Source of the DNA: Bacillus sp. ISL-51
Lineage (GTDB): Bacteria > Bacillota > Bacilli > Bacillales > Bacillaceae
Reading direction: 5' to 3'
DNA length: 64,000 nucleotides
Assembly: GCF_018613535.1 (NCBI RefSeq)
Contig: NZ_JAGGQB010000002.1
Coordinates: 186,001 to 250,000 of the forward strand
Shown here: positions 48,972 through 56,485 of the stretch, piece by piece
How positions within the stretch are numbered: position 1 is the stretch's first letter
Layout: each line of letters opens with the position of its first letter
The notes under the pieces: model-generated
The model's database searches: none
Told to the model about the DNA's origin: nothing
Seen by the model: only the letters and a program-made list of their open reading frames with translations
Position numbers and translations under genes: made by a program

Positions 48972-49014
48972 GACGAAACTTTCGTTATTTTTGTGTTATT
49001 TTTTAAAAAATAAC
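48972..49014. repeat. Two adjacent palindromes next to the prophage end
   Basis: ACGAAA-C-TTTCGT (48973-48985) and a perfect 20-base palindrome centred on TTTTTTAAAAAA (48995-49014). They lie directly upstream of the LexA-boxed promoter and may be operators or a small terminator. Confidence 0.55.
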
Positions 49015-49022
49015 AGGTTGGT

Positions 49023-49051
49023 TTGCATGTCGAACGCACGTTCTTTATAAT
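49023..49051 (+). promoter_or_regulatory. Sigma-A promoter with LexA box in the spacer
   Basis: TTGCAT (49023-49028), a 17-base spacer and TATAAT (49046-49051). The spacer holds CGAAC-GCAC-GTTCT (49031-49044), matching 9 of the 10 fixed bases of the Bacillus LexA/DinR box CGAAC-N4-GTTCG. It should be repressed by LexA and induced by DNA damage. Confidence 0.75.
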
Positions 49052-49074
49052 CGTCTCCAAGGAGATGAAACACA

Positions 49075-49263
49075 ATGACCGATTTTGAACGGAAAGTGTA
49101 TCGGATTATTTTTAACATGAGCCGCTTCGGGAAAAATCCCTCAATGGAACAATTGAAAAGAAAAACTGGGAAAGATGAACAGACGATCCGGGCTGCCGTG
49201 AAAAGTTTGATGAGGCAACGCATTTTGAAGTGGGATAAAGACAAAAGTAAATGGAGATTCTAA
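49075..49263 (+). CDS. Small winged-helix-like phage protein, SOS-controlled
   Basis: A 62-residue basic protein. Residues 20-55 (NPSMEQLKRKTGKDEQTIRA, then AVKSLMRQRILKW) look like a helix-turn-helix with a C-terminal wing. A strong ribosome site (AAGGAGATG) lies seven bases before the ATG. The promoter contains a LexA box, and a hairpin terminator follows, so it is a monocistronic SOS gene. It runs opposite to all late prophage genes. It could switch phage genes during induction (inference); I know no experimental homologue. Confidence 0.75.
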   Translation: MTDFERKVYRIIFNMSRFGKNPSMEQLKRKTGKDEQTIRAAVKSLMRQRILKWDKDKSKWRF

Positions 49264-49293
49264 AAAAACTCTCATTATTGAGAGTTTTTATTT
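49262..49293. terminator. Terminator between the SOS gene and the Panacea gene
   Basis: AAACTCTCA TTAT TGAGAGTTT followed by TTATTTT on the plus strand, with A-runs on the other side; it can serve both convergent genes. Confidence 0.8.
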
Positions 49294-50037
49294 TACATGG
49301 TGATGATATTTAGTAATAAGATCATCCGTTATTGCGCAATTTTGACCTGGCTCATATGCTCTATGCCAAGGCCCACCTTCTTGATGTGTCATATCAACCA
49401 AACGGAAAGGTGGATATTTCCCGTATTTAACAAGCACTTTAGTAATACTCTCAATAGCTTCTCCTCCATGCTCAGAAGATAAAACCTTCATGAAGGATGG
49501 TGTTACTACTAAATCATCTGTAAGAAGTTTGATGGAAGCATCTTCTTGATAATCTATAATAGATTTTCCATGAACCTTATATTTAGAGAAAATATCCTCA
49601 ATAACTGGACCGAATTTAAAAGCGACTATAGGTTCCTTGAATAGCTTTTTGCCTGTTTTCAACAAAAATTCTGCATAAATATAATACAGTAATTTTTGTA
49701 GTTTCAAGTGGGACGCTGATTGAAATGACAACACAAATTTTGCTACGTCATAAGCAGTTAATTCCTTGTCTCTAGATATTACATCTATAAAGGCAGAAAT
49801 ATCTTCCGTAACAATAACATCATCAAAAAAGGAATCTTTTTTAGTTACAGAATCCCAGCTAGTTGAATCAGTTGACAGCTTGTGAATCCCGAATTGGACT
49901 TTTCCGCAACTCTCTTTAACTTTTTCAAAAAATTCTGATATATAGTTTTTATCCAGCCTACTTTCACTTGAGTAGTGCCAGCCAATTCTTCTACCACCAG
50001 AAAAATCACTAATGATCGCGATAAAATGAAATGCCAT
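49288..50037 (-). CDS. Panacea-domain (DUF4065/SocA-like) antitoxin candidate
   Basis: A 249-residue protein. The C-terminal part from about residue 95 is a Panacea/DUF4065 domain: LTAYDVAKFVLSFQ, then HLKLQKLLYYIYAEFL, then EPIVAFKFGPVIEDIFSKY, and a late GGPWHRAY segment. Panacea domains neutralise diverse toxins, including small alarmone synthetase toxins. The first 95 residues (AFHFIAIISDFSGGRRIGWH...) are a separate alpha-beta domain I do not recognise. The ATG at 50037 is chosen over a GTG at 50046 because GAGGTG lies six bases before it. It follows the toxSAS-like gene by 11 bases, so the two form one operon. Confidence 0.8.
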   Translation of the reverse strand: MAFHFIAIISDFSGGRRIGWHYSSESRLDKNYISEFFEKVKESCGKVQFGIHKLSTDSTSWDSVTKKDSFFDDVIVTEDISAFIDVISRDKELTAYDVAKFVLSFQSASHLKLQKLLYYIYAEFLLKTGKKLFKEPIVAFKFGPVIEDIFSKYKVHGKSIIDYQEDASIKLLTDDLVVTPSFMKVLSSEHGGEAIESITKVLVKYGKYPPFRLVDMTHQEGGPWHRAYEPGQNCAITDDLITKYHHHVK

Positions 50038-50048
50038 GTTTATCACCT

Positions 50049-50738
50049 CTACTTCTCCACCTCTGTGGAGTTCTTATAAATCGATGCCCAACCTTTATAT
50101 GCTTGTTTATGAAGTTGATGCGACGAATTATTTGATTCTTTATCTTCTGTTCTCCATATTTGAAGCTCCCATGGGAAGAAACGAGTACTCTCACCATAAA
50201 AATAAAAATGAAATGCTTTATAATCGCCTTTGGACGAATCCATACAATTTATTTTGTATTGTTTTTTCAACGACTCACACATATCTTGAAAGCATTTATT
50301 ATTATGGTCAAAAGAGTCAATAGTTATTCGTATACCCAACAAATCATTCAGGCACTTTCTTAAAGCTATTTTCCCACTTTCTCTTTTCCCCACACGATAA
50401 TATTTAAGCTTATTGACAATGGAATCAGGTTGTTTTACTCTAAGCCGCAAATCAAATTCACTATACAGATATTCTAAGTCATTATAAATGACAATATCTT
50501 CTAGGTTGTCGGCATAATGTTGGAGTAAATTAAAGAAATCATTGTCGATTGAGAAAAGGTTTCTTTTTTCCGTAACCTCTGTGACGTGTCTTATTTGAGT
50601 TGTTTTTAAATGAACATGCGTGACATCTTGTTTTAAGCTGAATTCTGTTGAAAAATCACTATGCAACTGATTAATTTCAAGTATCAACTGATGAAGATGG
50701 TTGCAAAATGACTCAATTTGACAAGTGCATTTGATCAA
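50049..50738 (-). CDS. toxSAS-like RelA/SpoT-domain toxin candidate
   Basis: A 229-residue protein with a (p)ppGpp-synthetase-type domain at about residues 85-225 and no hydrolase domain. Family motifs are visible: the ATP-binding RLRVKQPDSIVNKL, the metal-binding Asp in LNDLLGIRITID, the Tyr-His of the G-loop (GDYKAFHFYF), the catalytic Glu in WELQIWRT, and HQLHKQAYKGW at the end. All key positions appear intact. Size and pairing with a Panacea gene match toxic small alarmone synthetases, which make toxic alarmones or block tRNA CCA ends. The start is TTG after GAGGAAG. Confidence 0.8.
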   Translation of the reverse strand: MIKCTCQIESFCNHLHQLILEINQLHSDFSTEFSLKQDVTHVHLKTTQIRHVTEVTEKRNLFSIDNDFFNLLQHYADNLEDIVIYNDLEYLYSEFDLRLRVKQPDSIVNKLKYYRVGKRESGKIALRKCLNDLLGIRITIDSFDHNNKCFQDMCESLKKQYKINCMDSSKGDYKAFHFYFYGESTRFFPWELQIWRTEDKESNNSSHQLHKQAYKGWASIYKNSTEVEK

Positions 50739-50766
50739 TTTTTTCTTCCTCGGTTATTTTAGTTTG

Positions 50767-50795
50767 ATTTTACTCTTTTATCGTCATTTATACAA
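50767..50795 (-). promoter_or_regulatory. Promoter of the toxSAS-Panacea operon
   Basis: On the minus strand TTGTAT (50790-50795), 17-base spacer, TAAAAT (50767-50772), about 30 bases before the TTG start. The accessory pair therefore has its own promoter, separate from the late genes. Confidence 0.6.
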
Positions 50796-50815
50796 TCATT
50801 TGTGAGTATTTATTT

Positions 50816-50852
50816 AAAGTTTTTCTTGATTTTTTTAATCAAAAACTTTATA
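50816..50852. repeat. A/T-rich inverted repeat
   Basis: AAAGTTTTT and AAAAACTTT flank a T-rich loop in the stretch between the toxin promoter and the lysis genes. It may be a weak terminator. Confidence 0.45.
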
Positions 50853-50935
50853 ATACTACATTTTGTTTAAGAGAGCCGAAACAGCATACCATATATAGTG
50901 TTTTTCGTTTTCTGCCCAACTTCCAAGCGCTCTAA

Positions 50936-50989
50936 ACACAATATGTAGATGAAATGACCAAAATAACACTTTTCATCTACATATTGTGT
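50936..50989. repeat. Perfect 19-base inverted repeat
   Basis: ACACAATATGTAGATGAAA (50936-50954) is repeated exactly inverted at 50971-50989, with a 16-base loop. There is no T-run, so it is not a normal terminator. It lies between the endolysin terminator and the toxSAS promoter. The rest of this 341-base region shows no gene. Confidence 0.85.
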
Positions 50990-51043
50990 CAAGAATTATT
51001 ATTTGCACTGTGTCAATAAAGTGTGTTCTGATTAACTCTTAAT

Positions 51044-51071
51044 AAAATAGCCCCCTTAGAAAAAGGAGGCA
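51044..51071 (-). terminator. Terminator of the lysis genes
   Basis: On the minus strand GCCTCCTT TTTCT AAGGGGGC (one wobble) followed by TATTTTATT, just after the endolysin stop. Confidence 0.85.
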
Positions 51072-51079
51072 TCTAAGGA

Positions 51080-52051
51080 TTACTTCAATAGTGATTCAAG
51101 TTTCGCTTTTGTTTTCGGTCCGTAAATGCCATCAGCAGGCAGCCCGTACATAGACTGGAACCGTTTTACCGCATTTGCTGTTTTCGCGCCATATGCGCCG
51201 TCGATCCCAAAGTTTTTTGCACTCTTATCCGGGTAATAATGAAGAGCCGCCAGCGCTGTCTGAATCCGTTTTACGGCCTCCCCTCGGGTCAATGGGCTTG
51301 TGACTTTAAAAATACCCGCAGGCAGGCGGAAGGATGATTTCTTTCCTTTGGATGAAGAGCCGGCCGAATCCGTCAGCTTTATTACCTGGCCGACTCTGAT
51401 TAGATTCGGATTCTTAATGCCGTTCAAGCTTTGCAGGGTTTTCATGCTTACTCCTGTTTTCTCTGCAATTACAGAAAGGACATCGCCTTTCTTGACGGTG
51501 TACGTCGCCCCGCAGGTCTTTGAATCTGTTTTTTGTGGTTCGGATGCTTTTTTACCTCCAAGGCGTTCAAGTTCTGCAGCAATGGCCGCTTTCACTTCAT
51601 CCCAGCGCCCCGCATCTAAAATACGGTGCGGGCAGTATTTCCCATTCCAGTCCTGATGCTTTCTGATTTTGTCAACGCCCCATCCGCGCTCTTGAAGTAA
51701 CTGAGCGACAAACTTGATAGCCAGCGCCTCCGCTGCTTGGTATCGCGCTCCGCCTGACTTGCTGTAGCAGATTTCAACACCGATAGACTTACGGTTCCCG
51801 GTTCCGTTTGTACCGTCGCCAGAATGCCAAGCGTTCCGGTCCAGCGGAATCCCCTGAATTACTTCTTTATCATCTACGGCAAAATGATAGCTTGTCGATT
51901 CGCTGTTTCCCGTCATATAACTGATTTCATTGGCGGCTGATGCGTCGTTTGCTGTGTTATGGATGGTGATATACTCCGGCGTCATTGGATTCGGGCATTT
52001 CAGGCTGTATTCTTCGCTTGGGACTAATCTCTTTTTCACTGGAATTGTCAT
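51080..52051 (-). CDS. Phage endolysin: N-acetylmuramoyl-L-alanine amidase
   Basis: A 323-residue lysin with three domains in order. An Amidase_2 catalytic domain spans about residues 20-160, with zinc-binding His in [17 protein letters not shown] and [15 protein letters not shown] LysM wall-binding domain follows (about 180-226, [20 protein letters not shown]). A PG_binding_1 domain (about 255-323, [17 protein letters not shown]) completes it. It resembles XlyA/CwlA of B. subtilis prophages and cuts between muramic acid and L-alanine at lysis. Last late gene, 47 bases after the holin. Confidence 0.93.
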   Translation of the reverse strand: MTIPVKKRLVPSEEYSLKCPNPMTPEYITIHNTANDASAANEISYMTGNSESTSYHFAVDDKEVIQGIPLDRNAWHSGDGTNGTGNRKSIGVEICYSKSGGARYQAAEALAIKFVAQLLQERGWGVDKIRKHQDWNGKYCPHRILDAGRWDEVKAAIAAELERLGGKKASEPQKTDSKTCGATYTVKKGDVLSVIAEKTGVSMKTLQSLNGIKNPNLIRVGQVIKLTDSAGSSSKGKKSSFRLPAGIFKVTSPLTRGEAVKRIQTALAALHYYPDKSAKNFGIDGAYGAKTANAVKRFQSMYGLPADGIYGPKTKAKLESLLK

Positions 52052-52098
52052 AAAAAATCTCTCCTATTCTGTTTTGGAAATATAAAAAAGCAGCCGGG

Positions 52099-52521
52099 TT
52101 AAACAGCTGCCTGATCGTCTTTTTCTGTTTTCTGGTCGTTGTCGTTTTCGATTACGTGCAGGCGCTCCGTGATGACGGCCGGAATTTTAACGCCGATCTG
52201 TGCCAAGTTTTCCGTGATGGACAGGCCCTCATTTGCGATATAAAAAAGAACGGTTCCAAAGGTCAGAACACCGTTCAAATTTGTTATCGTATCAATAATG
52301 TTGGCGACGATGACCACCATAAAACTGAGCATCTTCCGCACATATCCAAACCACGCGCTGCGGCTTCGGAGCTGCTTCATTTTCCACGCTTTGATAATGC
52401 CGGTGATGACATCCAAGATGCTGAGTATCAAAAGCAAGTCAAGGTATTTCACCTCCCCGAAAAGATATGTTCTTGCGATCTGTAAGCTTTCAAAATTCAT
52501 CCACACATGTATTCCCTCCAT
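52099..52521 (-). CDS. Phage holin
   Basis: A 140-residue membrane protein with three hydrophobic segments: about residues 26-41 (YLDLLLILSILDVITG), 62-80 (MLSFMVVIVANIIDTITNL) and 83-101. The tail is charged, rich in Asp, Lys and Gln. It fits the phage_holin_4 (Cp-1/TcdE-type) family. It permits endolysin to cross the membrane. The ATG at 52521 follows AAGGAGGTG by six bases; an upstream GTG overlaps that site. It stands directly before the amidase gene. Confidence 0.88.
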   Translation of the reverse strand: MEGIHVWMNFESLQIARTYLFGEVKYLDLLLILSILDVITGIIKAWKMKQLRSRSAWFGYVRKMLSFMVVIVANIIDTITNLNGVLTFGTVLFYIANEGLSITENLAQIGVKIPAVITERLHVIENDNDQKTEKDDQAAV

Positions 52522-52555
52522 TTTGATCACCTCCTTCGAGGCAAAATAAAAACAC

Positions 52556-52777
52556 CTATTCGGTTACAGGTGCTGGTTCACTATTATTTTCTTTCGCTGA
52601 CAGTGCAGCATTTAATTGTTCTTGAAGTTCCTCGCGCTTCTTTTGCGCAAATGTATATAAAGCCTTGTATTCGGCGCGTTCCTTATTCTTTTGATCCAAT
52701 TCTTCTTGCAGTGAAATGGATTTATAGATTTCAATCTGCAGCTGTTCCTGAAGCTGCTCTTTTGTCATTTCTTGCAT
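52556..52777 (-). CDS. Small coiled-coil phage protein
   Basis: A 73-residue protein, strongly helical with repeated Gln/Glu heptads (EMTKEQLQEQLQIEIYKSIS, LQEELDQKNKERAEY) that predict a coiled coil. Start at ATG 52777, six bases after GGGAGGGG; the open frame extends further upstream through the XkdX-like gene but has no site there. It lies between the XkdX-like gene and the holin. Function unknown; many siphoviruses carry such a protein at this place. Confidence 0.72.
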   Translation of the reverse strand: MQEMTKEQLQEQLQIEIYKSISLQEELDQKNKERAEYKALYTFAQKKREELQEQLNAALSAKENNSEPAPVTE

Positions 52778-52790
52778 CCTGTTCCCCTCC

Positions 52791-52958
52791 CTATTCTTGA
52801 TCCGGATACGCATTACCGCGCTCTTTTTCTGTAATTTCATCATATTCCGCTTGAGTGATGCGACCTTTCTCAACGGCTTTTCTCATTTCAACGGTCAAAA
52901 CAGTTCCATTTTTCCAGCAGTCTTCAAAAAAACCGAAGAGAACGCTTCGATTCTCCAA
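52791..52958 (-). CDS. XkdX-like small tail-associated protein
   Basis: A 55-residue protein with a TTG start (GGAGGAA six bases upstream). It reads MENRSVLFGFFEDCWKNGTV, then LTVEMRKAVEKGRITQAEYD and EITEK. The C-terminal half, with K-G-x-I-T-x-x-x-Y-x-E-I-T, is the signature of the XkdX family found between tail and lysis genes in Bacillus phages. The function of XkdX is not established. Confidence 0.78.
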   Translation of the reverse strand: MENRSVLFGFFEDCWKNGTVLTVEMRKAVEKGRITQAEYDEITEKERGNAYPDQE

Positions 52959-52976
52959 TGAAATTTCCTCCGCTTC

Positions 52977-53264
52977 TTATGATTGATTCATTAAGAGATT
53001 GCAAACACGCTGAAGATCAAGAGTTCTGGCTTTCAAATTTTCCTCTTCATCAGTTTGAGAACCTTCGCTTTCTTCTTTAATACGTTCAATATCTTCCGTT
53101 GATAAGCCCTCAGTCCAGCAGTTATTTTCAAAATCTCTTTTAACCATAAAAAACTGTTCGGCCGGAGCTTCATAAAAACCTTCAGGTGGCTCGCGATCTT
53201 CAGAATTCTGATAAAACACATCGTTTACAAAACCTTCTTTATCAACTCCTAAAAAAGTTTTCAT
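52977..53264 (-). CDS. Small acidic phage protein downstream of the tail fibre gene
   Basis: A 95-residue acidic protein (MKTFLGVDKEGFVNDVFYQN at its start; many Glu and Asp). It lies 11 bases after the large tail protein and has AGGTGGG six bases before its ATG. Position and size resemble the small XkdW-like or fibre-accessory proteins of Bacillus phages. I do not recognise a domain. The remaining genes to the holin follow at short spacing, so it is part of the late operon. Confidence 0.7.
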   Translation of the reverse strand: MKTFLGVDKEGFVNDVFYQNSEDREPPEGFYEAPAEQFFMVKRDFENNCWTEGLSTEDIERIKEESEGSQTDEEENLKARTLDLQRVCNLLMNQS

Positions 53265-53275
53265 GGCAATCCCAC

Positions 53276-56200
53276 CTATTTATCTTTTGGTCTAAAATGA
53301 ATGTTGCTAATTGACACTTCATATTCTCGGCCGTCAGTCGGTCCATAGAATAGCTTTATATCGCCGCTAGGATACACAGTAAAACGTTCCTTTCCAGTTC
53401 CATTCCAAACGTAAGCAGGAAAGATTTGCTGATACTCCGGTGCAACTTCTTCAGGCAGACTGCAAATTACATAATCACGCAGCTCTCCAGCGCCCATTTT
53501 TCTCAAAAAGCCCCGCAGCATTACATCGCCGCTCTCATTAATTCGATATTTAACCGGACCAAAAGAGCCTCCTTTACTTGCAAAAGGGCTCATAACCTGC
53601 AAGAATTCCCACCCACTGTCTTTATTTCTTATCACAAATCTTGATTTTTTGTGCTCCAAAACCGCTTCATATCTATCTCCAACTAAGCCGTCGTAATTTA
53701 CAGTGTTTTTCAACTGCATAACAACCTCATTGTTCAGCAAAAAATCAAAATATGTGCCAGCTGAATCACGAGTATCAATTTGATTTTGTGAATAGATTTT
53801 CAGGGCCGAAGTATAAGTTTCTTCCGGAAATGTTTTGCCTCCGTCTATCGTAATTGTGCCATTCTCGATTAACACACGGTTTATATCATATTCAACATTA
53901 CCGCTTGTATCTTCAGCCTGCCTTCTTTGTGAGAATGATGAAGCTGTCAATTCTAAAACATCATATCTTAATCCTTTATTTGCTCTTTTTCTTTGATATA
54001 TTGTACCCGCTTCAATATAGGCAGTCAGTGAGTCTGAATTTGAGATTGGCTCAAACCGGGCTCCTTTTATCAAAGAACCTTCTATCGTGATCCCCTTAAT
54101 CGTGCCAGCGGTTATTTTATCAGCAGACAGATTGGCGATTTTTGCGTTTGTAATTGCTCCATCAATAATATGTGCGGTGTCAATTATGGCCGTTCCGAGA
54201 TGTGCCTTTTTAATTGCGGCGTTCGCGATAGCAGCAGACCCTACCGCCGCATCTGCAATTTTTGCTGATGTTATCGCGGCTGATTGAATATTGGCTGAAC
54301 CGACCGCAAGGTTTGCAAGATAGTTATTCGTGATGACCCCATCAACCAGGGCTACGTCATAGGGACTGTAGCCATATTCTTTAATTATCGTTCCTTTTCT
54401 GACTTGAATTTTTCTTACGACATAACTGCAATTACTGTTATCATCCGAACCACGGCCACCCAAACCAATTGTGTAATTATTACCGGTTTCCGGTGCCGTG
54501 AATTGAATATTCACCCTCTTGAATTCATCTGCCGGGTAATTGCTTATGTCGGTGAGCCCGCTTGAATCCAAGGAAATAAAAGTGCTGCCTTTTTTTAGAT
54601 GATTCCAAGATATATCTGTTGTATTATTTCGTTTCACTTCAAAAGACAATGTATACACTTGATCTTTTACAAGCGACATCGTCTGTTTTACAGAGAGTTG
54701 ACAAACACCAAAAGCCTTGGCGCCATCCTGAGAAATTGTCATTTCATTGAATTCTTTTTTGTCTATCGTGTACTTTGAGCCTGAATAGGCATACCACCAG
54801 TTGCTATCTAACAATGAGCCCGGCAAAATATTGGCATCATCAAAGTTTCTGGAGAGCTTATCAGCATCAACGGCCAGCTCGGCCAGCTTTTCCTTTGTGA
54901 TCGCTCCGAAAACAATGTCATCAGTCAGAATGCGCTGAGTGGTCGCGGAAAACTGATCCGTGAATTCGCTTGCTGTGCCCCGTGTGTTGATTGAGCGCAA
55001 GCGATAATACCAAACTTCATTTACTCCCGTAAAATGCTCGTATCCGCCTGTTTTGCCTCTGAAAATACGATTCTCTTTTAATGGGGTGAATCCATTTACT
55101 TGTGAAGCATACACCTCGTAGGCTGCAATATAACTGGACGGATCATAGTCCCATGTCAGGGCCACATTCTGAAACATGGGTTTGATCACTACATTCGACG
55201 GAACGGGCGGTGCTTTGTCGGGAAAGCTGCCGTCCGTAACCTCTCCGGCGTCCGGTTTGCTTTCCCAAGTGCCACGGTTCTTTTCGATCACACTTTCAAT
55301 CTGCTCAAGCCTACCGTCTTTTTGTAATGCCGATAAAAATTGGCCGATCTCAACGACGCAAGTATTTTCAGGGTCGGTAATATCGTATTCCATTGAAATA
55401 ACGCGCTGAGATGTCTCAATCGGGATAGCGAAGTTTCGATCAATTGCGATCGTTGTATCTCCCAATTCCGTATGTTCGTGTTCGTGTCCCGGCACGCTCT
55501 CAAGCAGTTGCACGGACAGCTCATAATTGATTTCTGTCTTACATGCAGTCGTTATCAAATGATTATACGTGGCCTTTAAGAGCTCTTCCGGCTCCGTTAT
55601 GTCTTCATTATTGAACTGGCCTTCCCGATGGATCAACTTTCCATCTTTAAGGCGCCCCAATCTTTCTAATAAATCCGGATCGCCAACCCATTCCTGGCCT
55701 AAGGGCTTATCGACCGGGTCGCCTTTTGATTTTTTCCATTCTACTTCAGAGAAGTCAATAAAACGGGAATAACCGCCCGTTTCCTCTCCTTCCTCATCCG
55801 TAGATGCTATGGATGCCCCATAACCCCAAAGGGCTGTCACCGGGTAACTGATAACGGTCCGCCGGATATTCGTTGTATCCTTATCACTCTCAAAGCGCTT
55901 CCCGCTGTCTTTACCGCGACGTGGAAGTATTTTTATGATTCGTTTGACGACCTTGTTCCCGTCAAATTCTATAGTATCCTGAAGCTCCCCGCCCCATATA
56001 TTGATCACGTCAGCGATACATTCCAGAGCTGTTTTTTTATAGAAGGTAGTCGAATTCACTCCAAGCTCCGCCGTTACTTCCGCCACCCATCTTGACCGAG
56101 AAAGAACGTTGTCCAGTACAAACTGAGCAGTTTTATCGGTAGGGCGAAAATCTTTTACAAAGGTTTCGGCAAGCTCCATCATGGCAGCTTCACAGGTAAC

Positions 56201-56473
56201 CTGAGTGTTAATCTCTCCTTCTTCACTTGTATCATCCAGTTCTTTGATGACAAACAGACGCATTACACCGTCCTTATCCTTGAATACCACTTGATTCTCT
56301 TCGAATAGGAAACGCGCGTCAGGGTGGGAGGCGTCTGCTACAAAAGAAAAAGAAGAGCCCTTGTTGAGCTCTTCTTTGTATTTAGCATCCCAGAACGTAC
56401 AGGTTTCTCGTCCGTGGCTGGACAGCACTGTCAATAATTTATCATCTGGTGAAAGTATATAAATGTCAGCCAT
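53276..56473 (-). CDS. Tail endopeptidase/fibre protein (Tal-like)
   Basis: A 1065-residue minor structural protein. Residues 1 to about 400 resemble the prophage tail endopeptidase/Tal N-terminal hub region. An Fn3-like domain follows at about 425-515 (PPVPSNVVIKPMFQNVALTW). A carbohydrate-binding-like beta region comes next. Then a stretch of Ala-Ile repeats (about 720-800: ITSAKIADAAVGSAAIANAA) is typical of fibre stems. The C-terminal domain is unassigned and may contact the cell surface. The ATG follows AAGGAGG. Confidence 0.83.
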   Translation of the reverse strand: MADIYILSPDDKLLTVLSSHGRETCTFWDAKYKEELNKGSSFSFVADASHPDARFLFEENQVVFKDKDGVMRLFVIKELDDTSEEGEINTQVTCEAAMMELAETFVKDFRPTDKTAQFVLDNVLSRSRWVAEVTAELGVNSTTFYKKTALECIADVINIWGGELQDTIEFDGNKVVKRIIKILPRRGKDSGKRFESDKDTTNIRRTVISYPVTALWGYGASIASTDEEGEETGGYSRFIDFSEVEWKKSKGDPVDKPLGQEWVGDPDLLERLGRLKDGKLIHREGQFNNEDITEPEELLKATYNHLITTACKTEINYELSVQLLESVPGHEHEHTELGDTTIAIDRNFAIPIETSQRVISMEYDITDPENTCVVEIGQFLSALQKDGRLEQIESVIEKNRGTWESKPDAGEVTDGSFPDKAPPVPSNVVIKPMFQNVALTWDYDPSSYIAAYEVYASQVNGFTPLKENRIFRGKTGGYEHFTGVNEVWYYRLRSINTRGTASEFTDQFSATTQRILTDDIVFGAITKEKLAELAVDADKLSRNFDDANILPGSLLDSNWWYAYSGSKYTIDKKEFNEMTISQDGAKAFGVCQLSVKQTMSLVKDQVYTLSFEVKRNNTTDISWNHLKKGSTFISLDSSGLTDISNYPADEFKRVNIQFTAPETGNNYTIGLGGRGSDDNSNCSYVVRKIQVRKGTIIKEYGYSPYDVALVDGVITNNYLANLAVGSANIQSAAITSAKIADAAVGSAAIANAAIKKAHLGTAIIDTAHIIDGAITNAKIANLSADKITAGTIKGITIEGSLIKGARFEPISNSDSLTAYIEAGTIYQRKRANKGLRYDVLELTASSFSQRRQAEDTSGNVEYDINRVLIENGTITIDGGKTFPEETYTSALKIYSQNQIDTRDSAGTYFDFLLNNEVVMQLKNTVNYDGLVGDRYEAVLEHKKSRFVIRNKDSGWEFLQVMSPFASKGGSFGPVKYRINESGDVMLRGFLRKMGAGELRDYVICSLPEEVAPEYQQIFPAYVWNGTGKERFTVYPSGDIKLFYGPTDGREYEVSISNIHFRPKDK

Positions 56474-56485
56474 GACCGGACCTCC

